Source: JAWKIW01 sp046331175 | GTDB lineage: Bacteria; Actinomycetota; Acidimicrobiia; Acidimicrobiales; Acidimicrobilacustridaceae | Direction: 5' to 3' | Length of the DNA stretch: 64,000 bases | Assembly: GCA_046331175.1 (NCBI GenBank) | Contig: JAXLRI010000005.1 | Span: forward strand, 491,055 to 555,054 | In this document: in pieces, positions 40,635 through 51,322 of the stretch | Numbering within the stretch: the first letter of the stretch is position 1 | Layout: each line of letters opens with the position of its first letter | Made by a program: the position numbers and the translations under genes | Notes under the pieces: generated by a model | Database searches by the model: none | The model's input: the letters and a program-made list of their open reading frames with translations, nothing else | Told to the model about the DNA's origin: nothing

Positions 40635-41399
40635 TCAGCGGGCCGAGATGATCCGCCACGCCGGGCGGGGGAGGTGGCGCATGACGGCGAACACCCAGCG
40701 CAGGATCCCGGGGGCCCACACGGTGTGGCGGCCCTTGGCCAGGCCGGCGACGACGGCGTCGGCGACCACCTCGGGGGTGGTGGAGAAGGGCTGGGCGTCC
40801 ATGCCCTCGGTCATGCGGGTGTGGACGAACCCGGGTCGCACCACGAGCACGCTGGCGCCGGTGTCGACCAGCGAGTCGCCGAGCCCCTGGGCGAAGGCGT
40901 CGAGGCCGGCCTTGGACGAGCCGTAGACGAAGTTGGAGCGGCGGGGCCGCTCGGCCGCCACCGACGACAGGACCACCAGGGTGCCGTGGCCCTGGGCCCG
41001 CAGGTGCTGGGCGGTGACCAGGCCGGCGCTGACGCCGCCCACGTAGTTGGTGGTGACGGCCTCGACGGCGTGGGCGGGGTGGTCCTCGAAGTCGGTCTGG
41101 TCGCCGAGGACGCCGAAGGCGAGCAGGACGAGGTCGATGTCGCCGAAGCGCTCCCAGACGTCGGCGAGGACGGCCCCGTGGGTGTCGGGACGGGCGGCGT
41201 CGAAGGCGACGGCCTCGACGACGTCGGCGCCGGCGGTCCGGAGCCGATCGGCGGCCGGCTGGGCGGCGGCGGGGTCGCGGCCGGCCAGCACGACGGTGCG
41301 GGCGCGGGCCTGCACCAGCCGTTCGGTGATGGCCAGCGCGATCTCGGAGGTGCCCCCGAGGACGAGCACCGATTGCACCGCTCCCAGGGCGTCCTCCAT
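40635..41399 (-). CDS. dprE2: DprE2-type decaprenylphosphoryl-2-keto-erythropentose reductase
   Basis: 254 residues. Short-chain dehydrogenase that reduces the DprE1 product with NADH. Cofactor loop LVLGGTSEIALAI (a DprE2-like variant of TGxxxGxG), LLAFGVLGDQTDFE in place of the usual NNAG, and catalytic YGSSK after VLSSVAAERPRRSN. This degenerate N-A-G motif and the C-terminal GRHTVWAPGILRWVFAVMRHLPRP match DprE2. First gene of the operon. The ATG follows an AAGACT box by 6 bases and is divergent from uvrB. Confidence 0.88.
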   Translation of the reverse strand: MEDALGAVQSVLVLGGTSEIALAITERLVQARARTVVLAGRDPAAAQPAADRLRTAGADVVEAVAFDAARPDTHGAVLADVWERFGDIDLVLLAFGVLGDQTDFEDHPAHAVEAVTTNYVGGVSAGLVTAQHLRAQGHGTLVVLSSVAAERPRRSNFVYGSSKAGLDAFAQGLGDSLVDTGASVLVVRPGFVHTRMTEGMDAQPFSTTPEVVADAVVAGLAKGRHTVWAPGILRWVFAVMRHLPRPAWRIISAR

Positions 41400-41405
41400 G
41401 GCGGC

Positions 41406-41411
41406 AGTCTT
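41406..41411 (-). promoter_or_regulatory. -10 hexamer AAGACT of the dprE2 operon
   Basis: Minus-strand AAGACT ends 6 bases before the ATG at 41399. Leaderless geometry with a weaker hexamer. Confidence 0.4.
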
Positions 41412-41464
41412 GCACGCCGCTGCTGGGGCCCCGTGCCACCGGGGGCGCCGTCACACCCCCTCGG

Positions 41465-41470
41465 TAGCAT
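41465..41470 (+). promoter_or_regulatory. -10 hexamer TAGCAT of uvrB
   Basis: TAGCAT ends 6 bases before the uvrB ATG. No SOS box-like palindrome was recognised in the 77-base gap to dprE2. Confidence 0.55.
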
Positions 41471-41476
41471 CGGGCC

Positions 41477-43498
41477 ATGCCCCCGTTCCGCATGGTGTCC
41501 GAGTTCGCTCCGGCCGGCGATCAGCCCAAGGCGATCGGCCAGCTGGCCGAGGGCCTGGCCCGCGGCGACCGCTACCAGACGCTGCTCGGCATCACCGGCT
41601 CGGGCAAGAGCGCCACCATGGCCTGGACCATCGAGCAGGCCCAGCGGCCCACGCTCGTGATCGCCCCCAACAAGTCCCTCGCCGCCCAGCTGGCCAACGA
41701 GTTCCGGGAGTTCTTCCCCGAGAACCGGGTCGAGTACTTCGTCTCGTACTACGACTACTACCAGCCCGAGGCGTACATGCCCTCGACCGACACCTACATC
41801 GAGAAGGACTCGTCGATCAACGACGAGATCGACCGGTTGCGGCACTCGGCCACCTCGGCCCTGCTCACCCGTCGCGACGTCATCGTGGTCGCCTCCGTCT
41901 CGTGCATCTACGGCCTCGGCGCGCCGGGGGAGTACCAGGACCAGCTCCTGGTCGTGCGCCCGGGTGAGACCCACGACCAGCGCGACATCCTGCGCAAGCT
42001 CGTCGACATGCAGTACGAGCGCAACGACGTGAACCTCGTGCGCGGCAAGTTCCGGGTGCGCGGCGACACCATCGAGGTCCACCCGGCCTACGACGAGACG
42101 GCGGTGCGCATCGAGCTGTTCGGCGACGACGTCGAGGCGATCACGGTGGTCGACCCCCTCACCGGCGAGCGGGTGACGTCGCTCGACGAGCTCATCGTCT
42201 TCCCCGCCAGCCACTACGTCGCCTCCGACGAGCGCATGCGCAAGGCCATCGTGCGCATCGAGGCCGAGCTGCAGGAACGGCTGGCCGCCTTCGAGGCCGA
42301 CGGCAAGCTGCTCGAGGCCCAGCGCCTCCGCATGCGCACCCAGTACGACCTCGAGATGATGCAGGAGGTCGGCTACTGCTCGGGCATCGAGAACTACTCG
42401 GCGCCCATCGACGGCCGGAAGGCCGGCGAGCCGCCGTTCACGCTGCTCGACTACTTCCCCGACGACTTCGTCGTGGTCATCGACGAGAGCCACGTCACGG
42501 TGCCCCAGCTGCACGGCCAGTTCGAGGGCGACCGGTCCCGCAAGGCCACGCTGGTCGACCACGGGTTCCGCCTGCCGTCGGCCGCCGACAACCGGCCCCT
42601 GCGCTTCGACGAGTTCATCGAGCGGGTCAACCAGGTGGTCTTCCTCTCGGCCACACCAGGCGGCTTCGAGATGGAGCACTCGAGCCAGGTGGTCGAGCAG
42701 ATCGTGCGGCCGACCGGCCTCGTCGACCCCGAGGTGATCGTCAAGCCGACCAAGGGCCAGATCGACGACCTCCTCGAGCAGATCCGCCAGCGCACCGAGG
42801 TCGACGCGCGGGTCCTGGTCACCACGCTCACCAAGAAGATGGCCGAGGACCTCACCGACTACCTGCTCGAGCTCGGCATCCGGGTCCGCTACCTCCACAG
42901 CGAGGTCGACACCATCGAGCGCATCGAGATCCTGCGCGACCTGCGCCTCGGCGAATTCGACGTGCTGGTGGGCATCAACCTCCTGCGGGAGGGCCTCGAC
43001 CTGCCCGAGGTGTCCCTGGTCGCCATCCTCGACGCCGACAAGGAGGGCTTCCTGCGCAGCGAGACGTCGCTGATCCAGACCATCGGTCGGGCGGCCCGCA
43101 ACGTCGACGGCCAGGTGATCATGTACGCCGACCAGATGACCGACTCGATGCAGCGGGCCATCTCCGAGACCAACCGGCGCCGTGGCCTCCAACAGGCCTA
43201 CAACGAGGCCAACGGGATCGACCCCCAGACCATCCGCAAGGCCGTCACCGACATCCTCGCCTACCTCCGGCCGTCGGCCGACAAGGCCCCCACCCCCGGC
43301 GACGGCCAGCGCAACCGGCGTCGCGACGCGCAGCGGCTGGCCGAGCTCACCGAGCTGCCCCACGAAGAGCTGGCCCGCCTGATCCAGACCCTCGAGGAGG
43401 AGATGCAGGAGGCCGCCGGCGACCTCCGCTTCGAGTACGCCGCCCGCCTCCGGGACGAGATCAAGGAGCTGCGTCGCGAGCTGCGCGAGGTGAGCTGA
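41477..43498 (+). CDS. uvrB: Excinuclease ABC subunit B
   Basis: 673 residues. Damage-verifying helicase of nucleotide excision repair. Walker A is GITGSGKSAT. The beta-hairpin YYDYYQPEAYMPSTDTYIEKD, the DESHVT Walker B region, NLLREGLDLPEVSLVAILDADKEGFLRS, and IGRAARN helicase motif VI are all present. A C-terminal UVR motif (LIQTLEEEMQEAAGDLRFEYAARLRDEI) binds UvrC. Start at the ATG 6 bases after TAGCAT. uvrA lies 3.6 kb downstream. Confidence 0.97.
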   Translation: MPPFRMVSEFAPAGDQPKAIGQLAEGLARGDRYQTLLGITGSGKSATMAWTIEQAQRPTLVIAPNKSLAAQLANEFREFFPENRVEYFVSYYDYYQPEAYMPSTDTYIEKDSSINDEIDRLRHSATSALLTRRDVIVVASVSCIYGLGAPGEYQDQLLVVRPGETHDQRDILRKLVDMQYERNDVNLVRGKFRVRGDTIEVHPAYDETAVRIELFGDDVEAITVVDPLTGERVTSLDELIVFPASHYVASDERMRKAIVRIEAELQERLAAFEADGKLLEAQRLRMRTQYDLEMMQEVGYCSGIENYSAPIDGRKAGEPPFTLLDYFPDDFVVVIDESHVTVPQLHGQFEGDRSRKATLVDHGFRLPSAADNRPLRFDEFIERVNQVVFLSATPGGFEMEHSSQVVEQIVRPTGLVDPEVIVKPTKGQIDDLLEQIRQRTEVDARVLVTTLTKKMAEDLTDYLLELGIRVRYLHSEVDTIERIEILRDLRLGEFDVLVGINLLREGLDLPEVSLVAILDADKEGFLRSETSLIQTIGRAARNVDGQVIMYADQMTDSMQRAISETNRRRGLQQAYNEANGIDPQTIRKAVTDILAYLRPSADKAPTPGDGQRNRRRDAQRLAELTELPHEELARLIQTLEEEMQEAAGDLRFEYAARLRDEIKELRRELREVS

Positions 43499-43564
43499 CG
43501 GCCGTCGGAGCTGGCGGCTGGCGCTCAGGGGCACCCGCCGTGCTCCGGCGCTGCCGACCGTGGT

Positions 43565-44989
43565 TCAGGGGTCGGACGGATCGGCCTGGTCGTCCAGGCG
43601 GGAGACGGTGCGCAGGTCGACGCGGTCCTCCGGGGGTGCGGCCAGCAGGGCGCCCTCCGAGTCGACCAGCACGATGCGCAGGCTCGGGTCGGAGCCGGCG
43701 TACTGCACGCCGGCCTCCATGTTCATCGAGCCGTCGAAGGCGGTGATGTTGCTGATCACGATCGGGCCGGGCCCCACGACCACGGGCCGCCCGGTCGCCT
43801 GGCCCCGGTCGGCGATCTCCCGCGTCATGGCGGCGGCGTCCTGGCCGGCGGTGTGCCAGAGCTGCCAGCGCTGCCAGCGGACGGGCAGCGCCAGCACGGC
43901 CAGCCCGACGAGCCCGGCGACCCAGAGCCGGGGTGACCACCGGGTGAGCATCCGCAGGCCGCCGGCCCACACCAGCGCGCCACCGAAGGCGGCGAGGTAG
44001 TTCTCGCGGTCGCCGCCGCCCAGCGGCTCGAAGGCGTAGCGCACGAACGGCAGGGCGCCGAGGACCATGACCGCCACGCCGGCGACGACGGCCCAGTCCT
44101 CCTCGCCCGACCAGCAACGCCAGGCCGGCACGGCCAGGCGCGCCGCAGCGGCGACGATCACGACCATGCCGATGACGTACAGCAGCTCGGCGAGGATCCC
44201 GCCGGGGGCGACCCCCCAGCCGAGGTTGGCCGGCAGCACCGGCGACAGGTCGACCAGGGTCGTGCTGACCCGCTTGGCCGGGTTGACGTGGATCCACGCC
44301 CAGGCGCCGGCGAGCACCACCGGCAGGGCGGCCGCCGCGACCAGGGCCACCGGGAGCGACCGCCGCCGGAGCCAGGGCACCGCCACCGCCACCGCCAGCG
44401 CCATCGGGGCGGCCGCCTCGTACGACAGCACCGCCAGGGCGAACGTGGCGCCGGCGAGGAGCGACCAGCCGATCCCGGCCCGGGCCCGGGCCAGCACCAG
44501 GGCGCCGACCAGGACGGCCACCTGGGACACGGCGATGTTGGTGGCCGACATCCACACCTCCAGCGAGGTGTGGTTCGGCAGGAGGAGCCACACGACGGCG
44601 GCGGTGGCGGCGAGCGCCGGTGACACGAAGGCGCGCAGCAGCCGGTGGAAGAGGACGGCGCTCACCGCCTGCAGCGCCCCGAGGATCGCCACGCCGACCG
44701 CCGGGTGGGGACCCACCACCCCGAAGACGAAGGCGTAGATGGCGCCGGTGGCCGGCCGGGCCAGCCACTGGTTCGACCCGGCGGCGTCGACGGGGCCGCC
44801 GAAGGCCACGTTGCGCAGCGACCACCAGTCGTCCATGAGCAGGCCGGGGCCGATCGCCAGGTAGATCGCGCCGGCGAGCACCGCCAGGCCGACCAGGGCG
44901 AGGTCGACGCGGCGGTCGAAGGTGCGCGTCGCGGCAGGTGACGGGGTCGATCCCGCCGCCGCCCCTGCGCCCTCGCCGGTCGTCGCCAT
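43565..44989 (-). CDS. Multi-pass membrane protein, GT-C glycosyltransferase-like
   Basis: 474 residues with about ten membrane helices. The first extracytoplasmic loop contains LLMDDWWSLRNVAFGG, an acidic DD motif placed as in GT-C enzymes that use polyprenyl-phosphate sugars. The C-terminal ~110 residues are extracytoplasmic and soluble-looking (VVVGPGPIVISNITAFDGSMNMEAG). ATG at 44989 is preferred; a GAGACT hexamer lies 7 bases upstream on the minus strand. It is divergent from the next GT-C-like gene and convergent with uvrB. Because decaprenyl-phosphoarabinose genes are nearby, arabinosyl transfer is a possibility, not shown. Confidence 0.8.
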   Translation of the reverse strand: MATTGEGAGAAAGSTPSPAATRTFDRRVDLALVGLAVLAGAIYLAIGPGLLMDDWWSLRNVAFGGPVDAAGSNQWLARPATGAIYAFVFGVVGPHPAVGVAILGALQAVSAVLFHRLLRAFVSPALAATAAVVWLLLPNHTSLEVWMSATNIAVSQVAVLVGALVLARARAGIGWSLLAGATFALAVLSYEAAAPMALAVAVAVPWLRRRSLPVALVAAAALPVVLAGAWAWIHVNPAKRVSTTLVDLSPVLPANLGWGVAPGGILAELLYVIGMVVIVAAAARLAVPAWRCWSGEEDWAVVAGVAVMVLGALPFVRYAFEPLGGGDRENYLAAFGGALVWAGGLRMLTRWSPRLWVAGLVGLAVLALPVRWQRWQLWHTAGQDAAAMTREIADRGQATGRPVVVGPGPIVISNITAFDGSMNMEAGVQYAGSDPSLRIVLVDSEGALLAAPPEDRVDLRTVSRLDDQADPSDP

Positions 44990-45136
44990 GGCGCCGAGTC
45001 TCGCACCTCGCGGCCGGCTCGTCCTCGGACGGCGCCGTCGCGCCGGCCCGACGGGTGGGGCGGCGCGGCGGTCGTCTTCGCGTCCGCAGAGGAGCACGGC
45101 GGGCCTCGACCACGGAGGCGGCGATCGTCGCTTCGC

Positions 45137-45142
45137 TACGAT
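45137..45142 (+). promoter_or_regulatory. -10 hexamer TACGAT
   Basis: TACGAT ends 6 bases before an ATG at 45149 that opens a 16-codon ORF and not the main gene. The leaderless start would therefore translate the small ORF first. Confidence 0.5.
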
Positions 45143-45148
45143 CGCCGG

Positions 45149-45199
45149 ATGGCACCGTGTGGCGTGGATCGGCGGCAGCGCACCGCGACGGCACCGTGA
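45149..45199 (+). CDS. Leaderless upstream ORF (16 codons)
   Basis: ATG placed 6 bases after TACGAT, reading MAPCGVDRRQRTATAP and then TGA. The stop overlaps a GTG (45196) of the large membrane-protein frame in the GTGA arrangement used for coupled genes throughout this window. Its likely role is to deliver ribosomes to the main start. The peptide itself shows no recognisable feature. Confidence 0.5.
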   Translation: MAPCGVDRRQRTATAP

Positions 45200-47031
45200 C
45201 CACGGCGGACGCGCCGGAGGCGAACGGCGCGCCGGACGCGCCATCGGCGGCGGACGCGCCATCGGCGGCGGACGCGCCGGAGGCGAACGGCGCGGCGGAC
45301 GCGCCAGCGGCGACGGACGCCGACGCCCCGTGGTGGCTCCGGCTCTGGCGGGCGCCGGTCGGTGCCCACCTGGCGGCGGTGGCGGTCGTCCTGCTGATCG
45401 CCACCTTCGCGGTCGGGACGGGTGCCTCGTTCTCGTCCGACGAGGGCGCGGCCATCGTCCAGGCCAAGCACCTCGCCGCTGGTCAGGGGTGGATCCTCGA
45501 GAACCCCTTCCCGGCCCTCGACCCCACCGGCGAGCGGTCGTTCCTCGCCCTGTCGGACCACGGCGCCAACGGCACGGCGGCCTACTCGAAGCACCCGACC
45601 TACCCGGTCGTGCTCGCCGGGCTCGACCGCATCGGTGGGGTCACGGCGATGGTGCTGCTGTCGGTCCTCGGCACCCTGGTCGCGGCGGGGCTCGCCGCCC
45701 GCCTGGCCGCCCGCTTCGGGGATCGCTACGCGCGCCCGACCGTGTGGGCGGTGGCGATCGGCAGCCCCCTGCTGTTCGACAGCCAGCTGGTCATCGCCCA
45801 CAGCCTGGGGGCCGCGCTCGCCGCCGGCGCCCTCCTGGCGGTGGTGAGGGCTCGCGAGCGCTGGTCCTGGGCGATGGTGGTCGTGGCGGCGGCGTGCCTC
45901 GGAGCGGCGTGCCTCCTGCGCAACGAGGCCATCCTCCTGAGCGCAGTGGTGGCCGTCGTGCTGCTCTGGGCCGCGGTCCGCACGCGGGCGCCGCGCCTCG
46001 GCGTCCTGGCGGTCGCCGTCGTCGGTGCCGCCGGCCTGGCCGCCGTCTTCGACCGCGTGGCCAGCGCCCGCATCATCGGCGCCGCGTTCACCGCGGCCGG
46101 ACCGGTGAGCCCGGGCTCGGACTTCCTGTCGTCGCGGATCGGCGCCCTCGCCTCCACCGCGGTGCTCCCCGGCGACAGCTGGCCGCCGGTGGCCCAGGTC
46201 GGGCTGATGCTGGTGTTCGGTGGCGTCACAGCCGCCGGCCTGGCGGCTCGCACCCGCCCCGACGACGCCCGGCTGGTGCGGTTCGGCTGCGGGGCGGCGG
46301 TCCTGGGCGTGGTGCTGGCCTTCGCCGGTGGCCAGCCCGACACCATCCCCGGGCTCTTCGTCGCCTGCCCGTTCCTGTGGGCCGGCCTGCTGCTCGTCCG
46401 ACGCCAGCAGGTCGCCACCGAGCCGGCCCGCTTCCTGGCCGCGGTGGTCGTGGCCTTCGTCGTGCTGGTGGTCCTCGTCCAGTACAGCCAGGCCGGTGCC
46501 GCCGAGTGGGGCGCCCGCTTCCTCGCCATCGTGCTGCCGGCGGCGGTGCCCCTGGCCCTGGTGTCGATCGACCGGGCCGGCCGGCGGCTGGCTCCCGCCG
46601 ACGCCCGGATCGGGCTGGTGTCGCTGGTCGTGGTCACGGCGGCCATCTCGGTGCTCTCCCTGTGGAGCCTCCACCACTACAAGGGCCTGAACCGGGACTG
46701 GACCCGGTTCGTCGCCTCCGCCGCCGACGACTGGCGGGACGAGGTGGCCCAGCCCGGCGGCGACGGGCGGCCCGTCGTGATCACCACCTGGGCCGGCCTC
46801 GGGCGCCTGATGTGGCCCGAGGACGTCGACGTCCGGGGGATGACCGTCGAGGCGACCGACCTGCGGTCGACGCTCGAGCAGCTGCGCGCCGCCGGCGTGA
46901 CCGAGGTCGTCTACGTGGCGCCCGGCTCCGGTCCCGACCGCGAAGCCTTCCGGGGCCTGTACGAGCAGGTGGACGTCCGCCCCGAGGGCCGCGTCGACAA
47001 GGGCCCGGTGTTCCTGCTGCGGGCGATCTGA
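45196..47031 (+). CDS. Multi-pass membrane protein, GT-C glycosyltransferase-like
   Basis: 611 residues from GTG 45196, or 624 from GTG 45157. The N-terminal ~40 residues are an Ala/Asp/Pro repeat (DAPSAA and DAPEANGA units). About eleven membrane helices follow. Loop 1 carries FSSDEGAAIVQAKHLAAGQGW, the acidic DE motif of ArnT/PMT-type GT-C enzymes, and YSKHPTYPVVLAG. The C-terminal extracytoplasmic domain begins near DWTRFVASAADDW. Start 45196 is favoured by overlap with the upstream ORF stop. No Shine-Dalgarno is seen for either start. Substrate unknown. Confidence 0.8.
   Translation: MTTADAPEANGAPDAPSAADAPSAADAPEANGAADAPAATDADAPWWLRLWRAPVGAHLAAVAVVLLIATFAVGTGASFSSDEGAAIVQAKHLAAGQGWILENPFPALDPTGERSFLALSDHGANGTAAYSKHPTYPVVLAGLDRIGGVTAMVLLSVLGTLVAAGLAARLAARFGDRYARPTVWAVAIGSPLLFDSQLVIAHSLGAALAAGALLAVVRARERWSWAMVVVAAACLGAACLLRNEAILLSAVVAVVLLWAAVRTRAPRLGVLAVAVVGAAGLAAVFDRVASARIIGAAFTAAGPVSPGSDFLSSRIGALASTAVLPGDSWPPVAQVGLMLVFGGVTAAGLAARTRPDDARLVRFGCGAAVLGVVLAFAGGQPDTIPGLFVACPFLWAGLLLVRRQQVATEPARFLAAVVVAFVVLVVLVQYSQAGAAEWGARFLAIVLPAAVPLALVSIDRAGRRLAPADARIGLVSLVVVTAAISVLSLWSLHHYKGLNRDWTRFVASAADDWRDEVAQPGGDGRPVVITTWAGLGRLMWPEDVDVRGMTVEATDLRSTLEQLRAAGVTEVVYVAPGSGPDREAFRGLYEQVDVRPEGRVDKGPVFLLRAI
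45208..45315. repeat. In-frame 18/27-bp repeats in the GT-C gene N-terminus
   Basis: Units of 27, 18, 18, 27 and 18 bases all begin GACGCGCC. The two central 18-base units (45235-45252, 45253-45270) are identical and the two 27-base units nearly so. All lengths are multiples of 9, so copy changes keep frame and only alter the disordered tail. Confidence 0.8.
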
Positions 47032-47095
47032 CCGACCCCCGCCGCCTTCCCTTCGGATCCGTACGTGTGTTCGTCGGCTGTCGCCCGGCGGCGGA

Positions 47096-47101
47096 TAGGC
47101 T
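47096..47101 (+). promoter_or_regulatory. -10 hexamer TAGGCT of uvrA
   Basis: TAGGCT ends 8 bases before the uvrA ATG at 47110. Confidence 0.5.
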
Positions 47102-47109
47102 GGCGCCCG

Positions 47110-49956
<2,847 letters not shown>

Positions 49957-49965
49957 GCGGTCGGC

Positions 49966-51285
49966 GTGCGGCGGGTCGCCCGCACGGTCCTGTACCTCGG
50001 CATCGTCGCCGTCGTCGTCGGGCTGTCGCTCCTGCACGCGCTGGTCATCGCCGACCCCCCGTACTCGTACACGGGCACGTTCCGGTTCGGCTGGTCGCTC
50101 CTGTACATCGGGCTGCTGGCGCTGACGGCCTACGGGTTCGGGCTTCCCGACCTGCCCCGAACACCTCGGGCGGCGCTCCTCGGTGCGGTCGGTGCCGCGC
50201 TGTCCGGGGCGCTCGCCATCTCGATCGTCCAGCTGTTCGTGGGCGACGCGCTGCTCCCGCGGTTCGTCGTGCTGGGGTCGGCCATCCTGCTCGTCCCGTG
50301 GTACCTCACGTGTGCCGCGCTGTTCGGCGGGGGCGGATCCGGCGTGGGGCGCGACCGGGTCGTCGTGGTGGGCGACGAGGTCAGCCAGGCCGCGCTGCGC
50401 GCCGAGCTGGCGCGAGCCCCCGAGCGGCCGGCGACGGTGACGACGCTGCTGCGCGTGGGTGACGCCGAGGGCGACGGGACCCCGGTGGCCGACCACGTGC
50501 ACGCCGACGGCGCCGGCGTGCTGGTGCTCGACCGCGAGGCGCAGGCGTCCGAGCGGGTGGTGGCCCAGAGCGTGCCCCTGCACGCCGAGGGCGTCCGCGT
50601 GCGGACCTTGTCGCTGTTCTACGAGGAGTGGCTGGGCAAGCTGCCGGTCTCCGAGCTCGAGCGGGTCTCGCTGCTCTTCGACATCGGCGAGATCCACCGC
50701 CGGCGCTACGTCCGGGTCAAGCGGCTCTTCGACGTGGTGCTGGCCCTGGCCGGTTCGCTCGTCCTGCTGGTGCTCCTGCCGTTCGTCGTGGTCGGCGACC
50801 TCCTCGCCAACCGCGGGCCCCTGCTCTACCGCCAGCCGCGGGTGGGCAAGAACGGCGAGGTCTTCGACATCTTGAAGTTCCGCACGATGCGCCCGGCGGG
50901 CGACGGCCTGCCCAACGAGTGGACCACCGAGGACGACCCCCGCATCACGCCGTTCGGCCGTCTGCTGCGCACGACCCACGTCGACGAGCTGCCCCAGGTG
51001 ATCAACATCCTGAAGGGCGACCTGTCGATCGTCGGCCCTCGGCCCGAGCAGCCGCACTACGTCGACGAGCTCACCGACAAGCTGCCGTACTACGCGGTGC
51101 GACACCTCGTGCGCCCCGGCCTCACCGGGTGGGCCCAGGTGAAGTACGGCTACGCCGGCGACGAGCGGGACGCCCTCGAGAAGCTCCAGTACGACATGTA
51201 CTACCTGCGCCACCAGGACCTCCGCCTCGACATCCGCATCGTGGTCCGCACGCTGCGCGCGGTGCTGGGCCGCGACGGCCGCTGA
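49966..51285 (+). CDS. Polyprenyl glycosylphosphotransferase (initiating sugar transferase)
   Basis: 439 residues. Transfers a sugar-1-phosphate to polyprenyl phosphate to start glycan assembly. Four N-terminal helices (about 8-125), a degenerate CoA-binding-like middle region (DRVVVVGDEVSQAALRAEL), one more helix, then the bacterial sugar transferase domain: LLYRQPRVGKNGEVFDILKFRTMR, THVDELPQVINILKGDLSIVGPRPEQP, and RPGLTGWAQV. GTG starts 9 bases after uvrA stop. This gene begins the surface-glycan region. Confidence 0.93.
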   Translation: MRRVARTVLYLGIVAVVVGLSLLHALVIADPPYSYTGTFRFGWSLLYIGLLALTAYGFGLPDLPRTPRAALLGAVGAALSGALAISIVQLFVGDALLPRFVVLGSAILLVPWYLTCAALFGGGGSGVGRDRVVVVGDEVSQAALRAELARAPERPATVTTLLRVGDAEGDGTPVADHVHADGAGVLVLDREAQASERVVAQSVPLHAEGVRVRTLSLFYEEWLGKLPVSELERVSLLFDIGEIHRRRYVRVKRLFDVVLALAGSLVLLVLLPFVVVGDLLANRGPLLYRQPRVGKNGEVFDILKFRTMRPAGDGLPNEWTTEDDPRITPFGRLLRTTHVDELPQVINILKGDLSIVGPRPEQPHYVDELTDKLPYYAVRHLVRPGLTGWAQVKYGYAGDERDALEKLQYDMYYLRHQDLRLDIRIVVRTLRAVLGRDGR

Positions 51286-51322
51286 GCGACTGGAACGTCG
51301 GCCCCGCCGGCGGGTGGCGGTG

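Noticed and set aside
44938..45156. Far-upstream start for the GT-C gene
   Set aside because: It would overlap the divergent gene ending at 44989 and adds 70 or more low-complexity Arg-rich residues. The promoter-like TACGAT lies downstream of it.
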